Source of the DNA: Nioella sp965215655
Lineage (GTDB): Bacteria; Pseudomonadota; Alphaproteobacteria; Rhodobacterales; Rhodobacteraceae
Direction of reading: 5' to 3'
NCBI RefSeq assembly: GCF_965215655.1
Contig: NZ_OZ244111.1
Location: 3,782,001 to 3,846,000 of the forward strand
Length of the DNA: 64,000 nt
Within the stretch, counting starts at the first letter, position 1, and each line of letters starts with the position of its first letter. Below are positions 15,288 through 24,561 of this stretch, in pieces. The notes below the pieces were generated by a model. It had not been told where the DNA came from and did not search any database. It saw only the letters and a program-made list of their open reading frames with translations. Both the position numbers and the translations under genes were made by a program.

Positions 15288-16397
15288 ATGACCGACACGT
15301 TCGATATCTTTCTGGTGGCCCCGCCGGGGCTTGAGGGCACTCTGGCAGAGGAGGCGCGCGAGGCGGGGTTCTCTGCCGTCAATGCGGTGCCGGGCGGGGT
15401 GGAGATCAGGGGCGATTGGCCCGAGGTCTGGAGGGCGAACCTCGTGCTACGCGGACCGGCGCGGGTGCTGGTCCGGGTGGCGGCGTTTCGGGCAATGCAT
15501 CTGGCGCAGCTCGACAAGCGGTCGCGCAAGGTGGACTGGGCCGGGCTGTTGCGGGCAGACCTGCCGGTGAAGGTGGAGGCCACCTGCAAACGGTCGAAGA
15601 TCTACCACGCCAAGGCCGCTGTGCAACGGGTGAGCCGAGCCATCAATGAAACGCTCGGATGTCCGATCAGCAATGAGGCCGAGATCGTGGTGAAGGTGCG
15701 TATCGACGATGACCACTGCACCATCAGCCTCGATACGACCGGCGAGGCGCTGCACAAACGCGGGCATAAACCCGCCGTGGGCAAAGCCCCGATGCGGGAG
15801 AACCTGGCGGCGCTGTTCCTGCGGCAATGCGGGTTTGACGGGACGGAACCGGTGGTCGATCCGATGTGCGGGTCGGGGACATTTCCGATCGAGGCGGCAG
15901 AGATTGCAAGCGGGCTGTATCCGGGCCGATCTCGGGGCTTTGCCTTCGAGGGGCTGGCCGGGTTCGATCCGGGGGCCTTTGCGGCAATGAAGGCGAGGGC
16001 CAAAGTGGTCACACCGAAGGCCCGGTTCTACGGCTATGACCGCGATGCGGGCGCGGTGAAGAACGCCACCGAGAACGCCGAGCGCACGGGTGTCGGGGCC
16101 TTTTGCCAGTTTGCCCGGCAGGCCGTCAGCGATCTTGAACCGCCCGAGGGACCGCCGGGTCTGGTGATCGTCAATCCGCCCTATGGCGAGCGGATCGGCA
16201 ACCGCAAGCTTCTGTTTTCCGTCTACGGCGCGCTTGGCAAGACCTTGCTGGACCGCTTCAGCGGCTGGCGCGTGGGGCTGGTGACCAGCGATGGCGGGCT
16301 GGCAAAGGCGACCGGGCTGCCCTGGTTGCCGACAGAACCGCCGGTTGCCCATGGCGGGCTGAAGGTGACGCTGTGGCGGACGGGGCCTCTGGCCTGA
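15288..16397 (+). CDS. THUMP-domain RNA guanine-N2 methyltransferase (RlmL N-terminal type)
   Basis: A 369-residue protein. An N-terminal ferredoxin-like/THUMP domain (about 1-160, with KVEATCKRSKIYHAKAAVQR) binds RNA. It is followed by a class I methyltransferase domain with VVDPMCGSGTFPIEAAEI (SAM motif) and the catalytic IVNPPYGERIG (NPPY). This matches the YcbY/RlmL N-terminal half, which methylates G2445 of 23S rRNA in E. coli. The second (RlmK-like) domain is absent. The target RNA is inferred from family only. Confidence 0.85.
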   Translation: MTDTFDIFLVAPPGLEGTLAEEAREAGFSAVNAVPGGVEIRGDWPEVWRANLVLRGPARVLVRVAAFRAMHLAQLDKRSRKVDWAGLLRADLPVKVEATCKRSKIYHAKAAVQRVSRAINETLGCPISNEAEIVVKVRIDDDHCTISLDTTGEALHKRGHKPAVGKAPMRENLAALFLRQCGFDGTEPVVDPMCGSGTFPIEAAEIASGLYPGRSRGFAFEGLAGFDPGAFAAMKARAKVVTPKARFYGYDRDAGAVKNATENAERTGVGAFCQFARQAVSDLEPPEGPPGLVIVNPPYGERIGNRKLLFSVYGALGKTLLDRFSGWRVGLVTSDGGLAKATGLPWLPTEPPVAHGGLKVTLWRTGPLA

Positions 16398-16424
16398 TCC
16401 CCTGCCCGCCCTGCCTGCGCGGCC

Positions 16425-16583
16425 ATGGCCCAAGAGAAACCCCATCTGCCGACCAAGACCTGCGCCACCTGCGGGCGCCCGATTGCGTGGCGGATGAACT
16501 GGGTGAAGGTCCGGGACGGGGTGATCCGTTGCCCGGATCGGTGCCGGAAGACGCGCCGGTTGCAGATCTTGCCCCGCTGGTGA
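16425..16583 (+). CDS. Small zinc-ribbon-like protein (DUF2256)
   Basis: 52 residues from ATG 16425 to TGA 16581-16583. It contains KTCATCGRPIAWRMNW then IRCPDRCRKTRR: two CxxC-like pairs (C-x2-C and C-x3-C) and the RPIxWR core of DUF2256 proteins. It probably binds one zinc. The function of the family is unknown. It follows the THUMP methyltransferase gene by 27 bases and may share its transcript. Confidence 0.7.
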   Translation: MAQEKPHLPTKTCATCGRPIAWRMNWVKVRDGVIRCPDRCRKTRRLQILPRW

Positions 16584-16634
16584 TGAGCGCTGAATCGCAC
16601 CGCCTTCGTTTGCAGGTTTTCTGGCATAGTTGAT

Positions 16635-17483
16635 ATGACATCCTTGGTGACAAGATCATGTTTGGAACGGATCCTCAGGAGACCGGATGTGCCGATTGTC
16701 AAAGCGAAGAACCCGGTTGACGCCTATCGCGCATGGGCGTCGGCATCAGATGTCAGTGAGCTGAGTGGCCGCGCCCATCGGCGCTACCTGACGGAGTTCG
16801 TTTCCGAACGTATCCTCTCGGCGGTGAAGCTGCGCGAGGAGGCTTCGCTTCTGGATGTCGGGTGCGGTGACGGAACATTGCTGATCATGGCGCGCCGATC
16901 CGGTGCACGTGGTCGTCTGGCCGGTGTGTTGCCCTCGTCTGAAGAGGTCGACCGGGTGCGGCACCGTCTGGACAGCGAACATCCGGGCAGTTCGATCGCA
17001 GTAACGCAAGGTTTTGCCGACGCGCTGCCCGTCCCGGATGGCTCGGTCGACTGCCTTGTCTGCAACGGGGTTCTGCACATCGTGGGGTCGGAAGAGGAAA
17101 GCGTGGGCAGGGCCATCGAGGAGATCGCCCGCGTGACTGTTGCGGGCGGGACAATCTATATCGGTGAGGTGCCGGACCAAGACGAATTCGCCGGAGAGGA
17201 TTATGGTTCCACCCTGCTGGATTACCTGCGCGGCGTGTATCGTCACCAGGGCTTTGGACATCTTCTGAAAGCTCTGCTCAGACTGCTGGCGTCCATCCTT
17301 GGGTCGAGGCCGTTCGTTTACGGAGTCTATTCGTGCTATTTCTGCCCCCCGGAGACATTCACCAAGCTCCTGGAACGGCACGGCATTCAGGTTGAAAGCC
17401 ACGCAAGGCATCAAGTCCTGAAACGAAAGGGCCGCGTCGTCGATAGCCCCAGCCGGTGGAACTACCTGTGTCGGAAGACCTGA
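16635..17483 (+). CDS. Class I SAM-dependent methyltransferase
   Basis: A 282-residue protein. The SAM-binding motif SLLDVGCGDGTLLIMARR lies near residue 72, with LPVPDGSVDCLVCNGVLHIV as the typical motif II/III of Methyltransf_11 enzymes. A region with hydrophobic stretch FGHLLKALLRLLASILGSR (about 200-220) may touch the membrane or form a lid. The substrate is unknown. Codon use is slightly less G+C-rich than in the preceding core genes, and the accessory peptide cluster begins just downstream. Confidence 0.8.
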   Translation: MTSLVTRSCLERILRRPDVPIVKAKNPVDAYRAWASASDVSELSGRAHRRYLTEFVSERILSAVKLREEASLLDVGCGDGTLLIMARRSGARGRLAGVLPSSEEVDRVRHRLDSEHPGSSIAVTQGFADALPVPDGSVDCLVCNGVLHIVGSEEESVGRAIEEIARVTVAGGTIYIGEVPDQDEFAGEDYGSTLLDYLRGVYRHQGFGHLLKALLRLLASILGSRPFVYGVYSCYFCPPETFTKLLERHGIQVESHARHQVLKRKGRVVDSPSRWNYLCRKT

Positions 17484-17806
17484 ACGCTGGCCACCTGGCC
17501 GTTGCTTTGCGCGCCGGGGCCGGGTGCGCGCGGGTCCGTTGAATGACGCTGCGGTCTGTCGAGTTGCCCAGGTTGGAATCGAAGGAACAAACCTGCGACT
17601 GACTGCAGGAGGAGAAGACTGACCTGACGGAGCCGCCTTGGAGGATCAGGTTGACTGCGCAGGATCGCTTGACGCAAGCCCGCGTTCCTGAACTCTCGGG
17701 CGTGGTAGTCCCCATGACGCGATGAGTTCGAGACGCACTGGATACTTGCCAACTGCCATCGACCGTGGGAGCCTCTTTCATCGGATCGGTCGGTGGGAGA
17801 GCAGCG
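17484..17806. other. Intergenic region upstream of the amidohydrolase gene; no gene recognised
   Basis: About 320 bases without a convincing coding frame. The last 20 bases give the ribosome site GGTGGGAGAG for the gene at 17807. The segment marks the change from core genes to the peptide-catabolic cluster. No attachment-site copy, tRNA fragment or insertion-sequence end was seen in it. Confidence 0.6.
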
Positions 17807-19234
17807 ATGCAGAATTCAAACGTTATCTGGGAAAAGGTGGATCAGCACAAGGAGGACCTGATTACACTGTCGGATCGTGTCTTTGACATGCCGGAAACCC
17901 TATACAACGAGTACCGTTCCGTTGCTGAACACAAGGCGATGCTTGCACAGAAGGGTTTTCGAATAACCGAAGACGCTGCTGGCATTCCGACGGCCATCAT
18001 GGGCGAGGCCGGTGAAGAAGGACCGGTCATTGCGATACTCGGCGAGTTCGATGCGCTGCCTTATCTCAGCCAGGAGCCCGGTGTTGCAGAACCACGCCCT
18101 CAGGAAGCCGGCGGAAACGGCCATGGCTGTGGACATAACCTGTTGGGCGCTGCCGCCCTGCTTGCCGCGACGGCCGTCAAGGACTGGATAGAGGATAACG
18201 GAATCAAGGCACGGGTCCGCTATTATGGATGCCCGGCGGAAGAGGGCGGTGCGGCCAAGGCCTTCATGGTGCGTGACGGGCTGTTCGACGATGTCGATGC
18301 GGCGATCTCCTGGCATCCGGCCACGTTTACCGCCGTGAACCGGGCAAACTCGCTGGCCAACACCCGGATCGACTTCACCTTCCACGGAAAGGCAGCACAT
18401 GCCGCAGGCGCGCCCGAACTGGGTCGCAGCGCGCTGGACGCCGTGGAACTGATGAATGTCGGCATCAACTACATGCGTGAACACATGCCCGACGATGCGC
18501 GCGTTCACTATGCCTATCTCGACGCAGGCGGGGTTGCCCCCAATGTGGTGCAGCACCGGGCCACCGTTCGGCAACTTGTCCGCGCCTCGGACTTGCCCGG
18601 ACTTCGATCGCTGATCGAGCGGGTCAAGAAGATCGCCGAAGGCGCCGCCCTGATGACCGAGACTCGCGTCGAATCCCGCGTCTTTACCGGGGTATCGAAC
18701 CTGATCGGCAACCGACCTCTGGAGGAGGCCATGCAGGTGGAGATGGAACGTTTGGGTCCGGTTGCCTTTGACGAGGCTGACGCGGCTTTCGCCAGAGAGA
18801 TTCAACAAACGCTGACTGCAGACGATATCGCGGTGTCCTTCCGGCGCGTCGGCATGCCGGCACCGGACGAAAGCCTGGCCCTTTGCGATTTCGTGGCGCC
18901 GCTGGATCTCAAGGGTGAGGGCGGAGAGGGATCAACCGATGTCGGGGATGTCAGCTGGACCGTACCCACTGTTCAGGCCCGCGTTGCAACCTGCGCGGTC
19001 GGCACGCCGTTTCACACCTGGCAAACGGTTGCGCAGGGCAAGGCTCCGGCTGCGCATAAGGGTATGGTCTATGCCGCCAAGGTCATGGCGGCCACGGCCA
19101 AACGGGTGATCGAGGATCCTGCCCTGCTTGCAAGGGCAAAGGAGCTGCACGCAGCCCATCTTAAGAAGACGCCTTATGTTTGCCCGCTTCCCGATGGGGT
19201 CGAACCGCCGATCGTGCCAAGGCCCGCCGCATGA
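17807..19234 (+). CDS. M20-family amidohydrolase (AbgB-like, aminobenzoyl-glutamate hydrolase type)
   Basis: A 475-residue metallo-amidohydrolase. The start ATG 17807 is chosen for its ribosome site GGGAGAG. Metal and fold motifs: AILGEFDALPYLSQ, NGHGCGHNLLGAAA (Cys/His ligands of M20D enzymes), YGCPAEEGGAAK with the catalytic Glu pair, and GKAAHAAGAPELGRSALDA in the dimerisation domain. AbgB-type enzymes cleave amide bonds of N-acyl amino acids. The gene overlaps the next by ATGA. With the convergent Dpp importer and two M81 peptidases it suggests stepwise breakdown of an amide- or peptide-like compound. Confidence 0.88.
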   Translation: MQNSNVIWEKVDQHKEDLITLSDRVFDMPETLYNEYRSVAEHKAMLAQKGFRITEDAAGIPTAIMGEAGEEGPVIAILGEFDALPYLSQEPGVAEPRPQEAGGNGHGCGHNLLGAAALLAATAVKDWIEDNGIKARVRYYGCPAEEGGAAKAFMVRDGLFDDVDAAISWHPATFTAVNRANSLANTRIDFTFHGKAAHAAGAPELGRSALDAVELMNVGINYMREHMPDDARVHYAYLDAGGVAPNVVQHRATVRQLVRASDLPGLRSLIERVKKIAEGAALMTETRVESRVFTGVSNLIGNRPLEEAMQVEMERLGPVAFDEADAAFAREIQQTLTADDIAVSFRRVGMPAPDESLALCDFVAPLDLKGEGGEGSTDVGDVSWTVPTVQARVATCAVGTPFHTWQTVAQGKAPAAHKGMVYAAKVMAATAKRVIEDPALLARAKELHAAHLKKTPYVCPLPDGVEPPIVPRPAA

Positions 19235-20187
19235 GCGCGACCGACCCCAACAAGTACCCGATCGAGCTGCCCTTCCCCGACATCTCACCCTACCGGGTCG
19301 GCAACACCGGCGTTGACTATTACACCAGCTTTGACAGCGGCGTGGCGGGGCCGCACGTCCTGATCAATGCCCTTGTCCACGGCAACGAGGTCTGCGGGGT
19401 CATCGCGCTGGACCATCTGTTCCGGTCTGGCGTCCGACCCATGAAGGGCACGTTGACGCTCGGATTTTCCAATGTCGCGGCCTATGAGGCCTTTGACAGG
19501 GACGATCCGATGGCAAGCCGGTTTCTGGACGAGGACATGAACAGGGTCTGGGATACGGACACGCTGGAGGGGGATCGCAGCTCGTGCGAACTGGATCGCG
19601 CCCGCCAGATCCGCCCCCTGATCGACACGGTGGATATCCTGTTCGACGTGCATTCGATGCAGCACAAGACGGCCCCGGTGATCGTGGCCGGGCCGCTGGA
19701 CAAAAGCACCGCCATGTCAAGGCAACTCGGAACGCCGGAGATTATCGTGGCCGATACCGGCCATGCTGCGGGGCGACGGTTACGCGACTATGGGGGCTTT
19801 GGCGATCCCGGCAGCCCCAAAACCGCGGTGCTGATCGAATGCGGCCAACACTGGGAAGCAGCGGCGGGGCCGGTCGCGATCGACAGTGTGTATCGCTGGC
19901 TGCTGCTGCACGGGATGATCGCGCCCGAGACGGCAGAGCCCAATCTCTTGCCCCTGCCGGCTGCACAGCGCGTGGTGAAGGTCGAGATGCCGGTCACGGT
20001 CGAGACCGACTGCTTCGAATTCGCACAGCCCTTCACGGGTCTGGAAACGCTCGCCAAAGGGGATCTGATCGGCATGGACGGAGACAAGGAAATCCGCGCG
20101 CCGCATGATGGCTGCGTTCTGATCATGCCAAGCCGCAGGCTGACCCCTGGCGCAACCGCGGTTCGACTGGGGCAGTGGGTGGACTAG
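19231..20187 (+). CDS. Succinylglutamate desuccinylase/aspartoacylase family zinc hydrolase
   Basis: A 318-residue protein of the M14-like AstE/AspA family. The zinc ligands fit LVHGNEVCG (H-x2-E near residues 47-50) and DVHSMQH (His near 143); ECGQHWE near 210 gives the catalytic Glu. These enzymes release acyl groups from N-acyl amino acids such as N-acetylaspartate or succinylglutamate. A C-terminal biotinyl-like beta domain (IRAPHDGCVLIMPSR) is also visible. It is coupled to the M20 gene by ATGA, and its stop lies 21 bases from the stop of the convergent ABC operon. Confidence 0.85.
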   Translation: MSATDPNKYPIELPFPDISPYRVGNTGVDYYTSFDSGVAGPHVLINALVHGNEVCGVIALDHLFRSGVRPMKGTLTLGFSNVAAYEAFDRDDPMASRFLDEDMNRVWDTDTLEGDRSSCELDRARQIRPLIDTVDILFDVHSMQHKTAPVIVAGPLDKSTAMSRQLGTPEIIVADTGHAAGRRLRDYGGFGDPGSPKTAVLIECGQHWEAAAGPVAIDSVYRWLLLHGMIAPETAEPNLLPLPAAQRVVKVEMPVTVETDCFEFAQPFTGLETLAKGDLIGMDGDKEIRAPHDGCVLIMPSRRLTPGATAVRLGQWVD

Positions 20188-20208
20188 ACTTGTGCCCCGG
20201 CTCTGGCC

Positions 20209-21204
20209 TTATCCATCGTTCAGGTGGCAGGCGCTGGTGCGGCCGGGTGAGATTTCCTTCAGCTCGGGCACCTCGATCCGACAGCGTTCGGTGGCATGGG
20301 GGCAGCGCGGATGGAAATGGCATCCCTTGGGCGGATCAAGCGGGGACGGGATTTCCCCCTTGATCGGTGCGTAGATCCGTCGATCCGTTTCAAGGCGTGG
20401 CGCCTCTATCAGCAGGGCCTGTGTGTAGGGATGGTTTGGTGCCGCGAACAGCTCTTCCGTCGGTGCCGTTTCGACGACCCGTCCCAGATACATGATCACC
20501 ACGCGGTCGCTGAGATGCTCGACCACCCCGAGATCGTGGCTGATGAAGAGATATGTCAGCCCCAGATCCTCGCGCAGGTCCATGAACAGGTTCAGAACCT
20601 GAGCCTGAATCGACACGTCGAGCGCGGCGACGGCTTCGTCGCAGACGATGAAATCCGGCTGCACGGCAAGGGCGCGCGCGATGCCGATACGCTGGCGCTG
20701 GCCGCCGGAAAACTGATGCGGGTACCGATGACGATAGGACGGATCAAGGCCCACCCGCTGCATGGTCATCGCCACGTAATCCTCGACCTCACCGCGTTTG
20801 ATCAGGCCATGGAAAAGGGGGGCCTCGCTAATGATGTCGGACACTTTCAGGCGCGGATTGAGGCTGCTCATGGGATCCTGAAAGATCATCTGGACCTTCA
20901 ACCGGCTTTCCAGCAAGTCCTTGCCACGCAGGGTTCGCACATCCTGTCCGAGATACCGGATAATCCCGTCAGAGGGTTGATGGACCCCCGCCACGCAGCG
21001 GCCAAGCGTGCTTTTCCCGCAGCCGCTTTCCCCGACCAGACCCACCACTTCCCCCGGCATGATCGACAGGTTCACGCTGTCCACCGCGTGCACCGTGTGT
21101 TCCTCGACCTTGGCCCCGAGGCGGCGGGCGAATTTCTCGGCAATGTCGAGCTTCTTCACAAACCGTTTGGACACGTCTTCCAGTTCAATGATCGGAGTGG
21201 TCAT
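20209..21204 (-). CDS. Dipeptide/oligopeptide ABC importer, ATP-binding protein (DppF/OppF type)
   Basis: A 331-residue ATPase. Walker A GESGCGKST near residue 64, Q-loop IFQDPMSSLNPR, signature FSGGQRQRIGIARALA, Walker B FIVCDEAVAALD and switch His in FISHDLGVVEHLSDRV are all present. A C-terminal oligopeptide-binding domain has CHFHPRCPHATERC, the Cys cluster of this subfamily. It is the last gene of a minus operon (M81-M81-A-B-C-D-F) and overlaps dppD by ATGA. It energises uptake through the two permeases encoded upstream. Confidence 0.95.
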   Translation of the reverse strand: MTTPIIELEDVSKRFVKKLDIAEKFARRLGAKVEEHTVHAVDSVNLSIMPGEVVGLVGESGCGKSTLGRCVAGVHQPSDGIIRYLGQDVRTLRGKDLLESRLKVQMIFQDPMSSLNPRLKVSDIISEAPLFHGLIKRGEVEDYVAMTMQRVGLDPSYRHRYPHQFSGGQRQRIGIARALAVQPDFIVCDEAVAALDVSIQAQVLNLFMDLREDLGLTYLFISHDLGVVEHLSDRVVIMYLGRVVETAPTEELFAAPNHPYTQALLIEAPRLETDRRIYAPIKGEIPSPLDPPKGCHFHPRCPHATERCRIEVPELKEISPGRTSACHLNDG

Positions 21205-22187
21205 GCCGCCGTCCCCCGGTCCTGTCCGACGCCAAGGGGATGATGACACCGGACCAGGTGATCGCCCTCGGGCGTGGTGGCGTCGGGTGCTGCTGCACAG
21301 GCCTCGCTGGCGCGGTCGCATCTTGGCCGGAACGCGCAACCGGCCGGAAGGTTCATCGGCAAGGGCGCCATCCCCCGGATCTGGGTCAGCCGCGTGCCAC
21401 GCGCGTTCCGGGACGGGGCAGAGCCGATCAGGCCGGAAGTGTAGGGATGGAAAGGCCGGTTCACGACCTCTTCGGTGGTGCCCATTTCCACGATCCGCCC
21501 CGCATACATCACCGCCACCCGGTTCGCGAGGCCAGCCACCACCGCAAGGTCATGGGTGACCCAGATCATCGCCGTGTTGTGTTCGGCCACGAGTTTCTGC
21601 ACTTCGTAGAGGATCTGCGCCTGGATGGTGACATCAAGCGCCGTCGTGGGCTCGTCCGCGATGATCAGGTCCGGCTGATGCAGAAGGGCAATCGCGATGG
21701 CCACACGCTGACGCATACCGCCCGAGAACTGGTGCGGATAGCTTTTCAGACGCTCATCCGGACTGGGAATGCCGACCTGCCCCAAGACGTCCCGGCACCT
21801 TTGCCGCGCATCCTCATCCGTCCATTTTCCGTGCGCCCTCAGTGCCTCGATCATCTGGGTATCGACCCTGAGGACGGGATTGAGCGTCATCATCGGATCC
21901 TGAAAGATCATCGCGATCCGGCGTCCGCGCAGGTCGCGCATCTTCGGTTCTGGCAATGCCACCAGATCCTGACCATCGAAGCGGATGGACCCTTCCACGA
22001 TCCGGCCGGGCTGATCGACCAGACCCATGATCGAAAAGCCCGTCACGGATTTTCCCGAACCGCTCTCTCCCACGATGCCGAGGATCTCGCCCCGGTCGAG
22101 ATCGAACGAGACACCGTCAACGGACTTCACAACGCCCGCCTTGGTGAAGAAATGGGTTCTCAGGTTGTCGATGCTCAGCAGGCTCAT
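21201..22187 (-). CDS. Dipeptide/oligopeptide ABC importer, ATP-binding protein (DppD/OppD type)
   Basis: A 328-residue ATPase pairing with DppF. Walker A GESGSGKSV near residue 40, Q-loop IFQDPMMTLNPV, signature FSGGMRQRVAIAIAL, Walker B LIIADEPTTALD and switch WVTHDLAVVAGLANRV are present. The C-terminal Cys cluster CAFRPRCDRASEAC is also present. It overlaps its neighbours at both ends by four bases (ATGA), so the operon is translationally coupled. Confidence 0.95.
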   Translation of the reverse strand: MSLLSIDNLRTHFFTKAGVVKSVDGVSFDLDRGEILGIVGESGSGKSVTGFSIMGLVDQPGRIVEGSIRFDGQDLVALPEPKMRDLRGRRIAMIFQDPMMTLNPVLRVDTQMIEALRAHGKWTDEDARQRCRDVLGQVGIPSPDERLKSYPHQFSGGMRQRVAIAIALLHQPDLIIADEPTTALDVTIQAQILYEVQKLVAEHNTAMIWVTHDLAVVAGLANRVAVMYAGRIVEMGTTEEVVNRPFHPYTSGLIGSAPSRNARGTRLTQIRGMAPLPMNLPAGCAFRPRCDRASEACAAAPDATTPEGDHLVRCHHPLGVGQDRGTAA

Positions 22188-23479
22188 CGGTTCAGCCTCG
22201 GGTTCAGGATATCACGCAAACGGTCCCCCACAAGGTTGATGGCGATGATCGTGATCAGCAGCGCGATGCCGGGATAGACGCTGATCCAGTACCGACCGGA
22301 CAGCATGTATTCAAAGCCGTTCGAGATCAGCAGGCCAAGGCTTGGTTCTGTCACCGGCAAGCCGATCCCAAGGAATGACAAGGTCGCCTCCAGCGCAATC
22401 GCATTTGCCACCTGCACGGTCGCGACGACGATGATCGGCGGCAGGCAGTTCGGCAGCAGATGCCGGAAGATGACCCGAGTCTTGGACAGGGCGAGGCACT
22501 GAGCGGCCTCCACATATTCCTTGCTGCGCTCAACTAGGGCCACGGATCTGGCAGTTCGCGCGAAGTAGGCCCATTGCACGATTACAAGTGCCAGCATGAC
22601 CTTCTCGACCCCTGAGCCAAGGATTGCGAGCAGCATCAGGGCCACAAGGATTGTTGGGAAGCTGAGCTGAAGATCGACGATGCGCATGATCACGGTTTCG
22701 ATCTTGCCGCCGAAAAAAGCGGCAATCATGCCGAGGCTCAGGCCGATGACCATGGCGAAAAAGCAGGAGACGACACCGACAGCAAGGCTGGTCCGCAGGC
22801 CATACATGATCGCCGACAGCATGTCGCGACCCTGCCCGTCGGTCCCGAGCCAATAGGTCATGATCGTCTCGCCTTCGGTTCCGTGGACGGCCAACTCCAG
22901 CTCGAAGGGCTGATCCAGGGCACGGTCGGAGGAGATCGTGAATTCCTCAAGATCCGCGGGCTCGACAGTCCAGAACGACCGGAAACTATGCTTCTCCCCG
23001 ACATTGAGATCCGCGCCACGCGGCAATTCGTCGAGCCGCAGCGGCTCAAGCGGAACGCTGTCCAGTGCCGGGTCGAAGACAAGGCGAACCACCACGGCAT
23101 TTTCGTCGCTAACCGGCGTCCAGGACAGCACCGCGCCATCGAAGGGGGCCTCATCCGGAAAGGTGATCTCGGTTCGACCTTCGGCCGTCGGGTCAATGGC
23201 GAGGATCAGATCGGTTTCCCACGGGTCGGTCATCCGAAGGGAGCCGGGTGGCTGACGGCTGTCCTCAAGTCGGATTTCGGACAGATCGTAGGGGTTCTGG
23301 GGCGCGATGACAGTCGCAAGGATCGCTATCGAGACGATACACAGCAAGATCACCAGCCCGAGCACAGCAAGCGGGCTTTCAACGAAATCCCGTGCGATAC
23401 GCACCGCAGGGGGCACCGGTTTGACCGGTTTCTGGTCGGGGGCCGACGCGGTGCCGGGGTCGATCTCGATGCTGCTCAT
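22184..23479 (-). CDS. Dipeptide ABC importer permease (DppC type) with large periplasmic insertion
   Basis: A 431-residue permease; DppC proteins are usually near 300. Start ATG 23479 overlaps dppB by ATGA. TM1 is near residues 42-64 (AVLGLVILLCIVSIAILA). It is followed by about 135 residues of soluble, beta-rich, acidic sequence (PYDLSEIRLEDSRQPPG through VHGTEGETIM) before the conserved YWLGTDGQGRDMLSA that normally follows TM1 closely. Five further membrane segments and the EAA loop YVEAAQCLALSKTRVIFRHL are normal. The extra domain would face the periplasm and could contact the binding protein or the substrate. Confidence 0.9.
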   Translation of the reverse strand: MSSIEIDPGTASAPDQKPVKPVPPAVRIARDFVESPLAVLGLVILLCIVSIAILATVIAPQNPYDLSEIRLEDSRQPPGSLRMTDPWETDLILAIDPTAEGRTEITFPDEAPFDGAVLSWTPVSDENAVVVRLVFDPALDSVPLEPLRLDELPRGADLNVGEKHSFRSFWTVEPADLEEFTISSDRALDQPFELELAVHGTEGETIMTYWLGTDGQGRDMLSAIMYGLRTSLAVGVVSCFFAMVIGLSLGMIAAFFGGKIETVIMRIVDLQLSFPTILVALMLLAILGSGVEKVMLALVIVQWAYFARTARSVALVERSKEYVEAAQCLALSKTRVIFRHLLPNCLPPIIVVATVQVANAIALEATLSFLGIGLPVTEPSLGLLISNGFEYMLSGRYWISVYPGIALLITIIAINLVGDRLRDILNPRLNR

Positions 23480-24453
23480 GCCTTTTGGTCCGAAAGCCGG
23501 ACGCGCGGGTCCAGAATTGCATAGAGGATGTCCACGATGAGGTTGATTGTGATGAAAAGGCACACAATCACGATGAGATAGGCGACGATCACCGGTCGGT
23601 CGAGCTGGAAGATGCTGTCGATGATGAGCTTGCCCATACCGGGCCAGGCGAACACCGTCTCGGTCACGACGGCGAAGGCGATGACCGAGCCGAATTCCAG
23701 GCCGATGATGGTGACAAGCGGAATCATGATGTTCTTGAGGACATGCAGGCCAATGACGCGACGGGGGCGAAGCCCCTTCGCTCGGGCGAATTTCACATAG
23801 TCCAGATTGATCGTCTCACGCACCGAGGCGCGGGTCAGGCGAATGACGAGACTTGTCTTGAACAGGGCCAGATTGATCGCCGGAAGGATCAGATGGCTTA
23901 TCCCATCCCAGGAAAAGAAACTGCTTTCTATCCCGAGGAATTCACCGCGCTCCCCCCGGCCACCGGCGGGCAGCCACTGAAGGATCACGGCAAACAGCAT
24001 GATAAGCATCAAGCCTTGCCAGAAATTGGGCAGCGAGAACCCGAAGATCGAACCGGTCATGATTGTCCGGCCAGCGATGCTTTCGGGTTTCAGGCCTGCA
24101 TAGAGACCCAGTGGAACCCCTATGAAAATCGCAAGGATCATCGCGCAGATGGCAAGTTCCATCGTCGCCGGAAAGCGTTGCAGCACCAGTTGCAGGGCGG
24201 GTTCGCCAAAGACGAAACTGGTGCCCAGATCGCCCCTGACAAGATTGCCCAGAAAGGCGAGATATTGTTCGGGCAGACTTCTATCGAGTCCGAGCCGGGC
24301 GATGGCGGCTGCCCGCTCTGCCTCGGTGGCGTCCTGGCTGATGAGAATTTCAACCGGATTGCCGATTGCATAAACCCCCGCGAACACGAGAACCGTCATG
24401 ACAAGGATGACGAGGATGCTCTGCATCAATCGGCGGATGATGAAAACCGTCAT
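23476..24453 (-). CDS. Dipeptide ABC importer permease (DppB type)
   Basis: A 325-residue permease with six membrane segments. The N terminus is the typical MTVFIIRRLMQSILVILVM. The family segment LGLDRSLPEQYLAFLGNLV and the EAA loop NLDYVKFARAKGLRPRRVIG are present. It forms the inner-membrane channel with DppC. It lies 108 bases downstream of the binding-protein gene, with a strong hairpin between them. Confidence 0.95.
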   Translation of the reverse strand: MTVFIIRRLMQSILVILVMTVLVFAGVYAIGNPVEILISQDATEAERAAAIARLGLDRSLPEQYLAFLGNLVRGDLGTSFVFGEPALQLVLQRFPATMELAICAMILAIFIGVPLGLYAGLKPESIAGRTIMTGSIFGFSLPNFWQGLMLIMLFAVILQWLPAGGRGERGEFLGIESSFFSWDGISHLILPAINLALFKTSLVIRLTRASVRETINLDYVKFARAKGLRPRRVIGLHVLKNIMIPLVTIIGLEFGSVIAFAVVTETVFAWPGMGKLIIDSIFQLDRPVIVAYLIVIVCLFITINLIVDILYAILDPRVRLSDQKA

Positions 24454-24523
24454 GGTCGCAGATCTGTCCCTAACGTGGCCCCATCGAGAACCGAGGAGAC
24501 TCAGCAGTCGTTTGGCAAGGGAC

Positions 24524-24549
24524 GGGCGGAGGGCTGAAACCCTCCGCCC
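24524..24549 (-). terminator. Intra-operon hairpin between binding-protein and permease genes
   Basis: GGGCGGAGGG (24524-24533) and CCCTCCGCCC (24540-24549) form a perfect 10-bp stem with loop CTGAAA. It lies just after the stop of the binding-protein gene. No T-run follows on the minus strand, so partial termination or 3'-end protection of the binding-protein mRNA is more likely than full termination. A comparable stem is at 39696-39722 in the sugar-type ABC operon. Confidence 0.65.
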
Positions 24550-24561
24550 GCATCAGGTCAC

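Noticed and set aside
16635..17483. Ubiquinone methyltransferase ubiE/ubiG
   Set aside because: Only general class I methyltransferase motifs are present and the context gives no link to quinone synthesis.
17484..17806. Left boundary of an island for the peptide cluster
   Set aside because: No attachment repeat, tRNA remnant or integrase was seen here, so a mobile origin of 17.8-29.3 kb remains unsupported.
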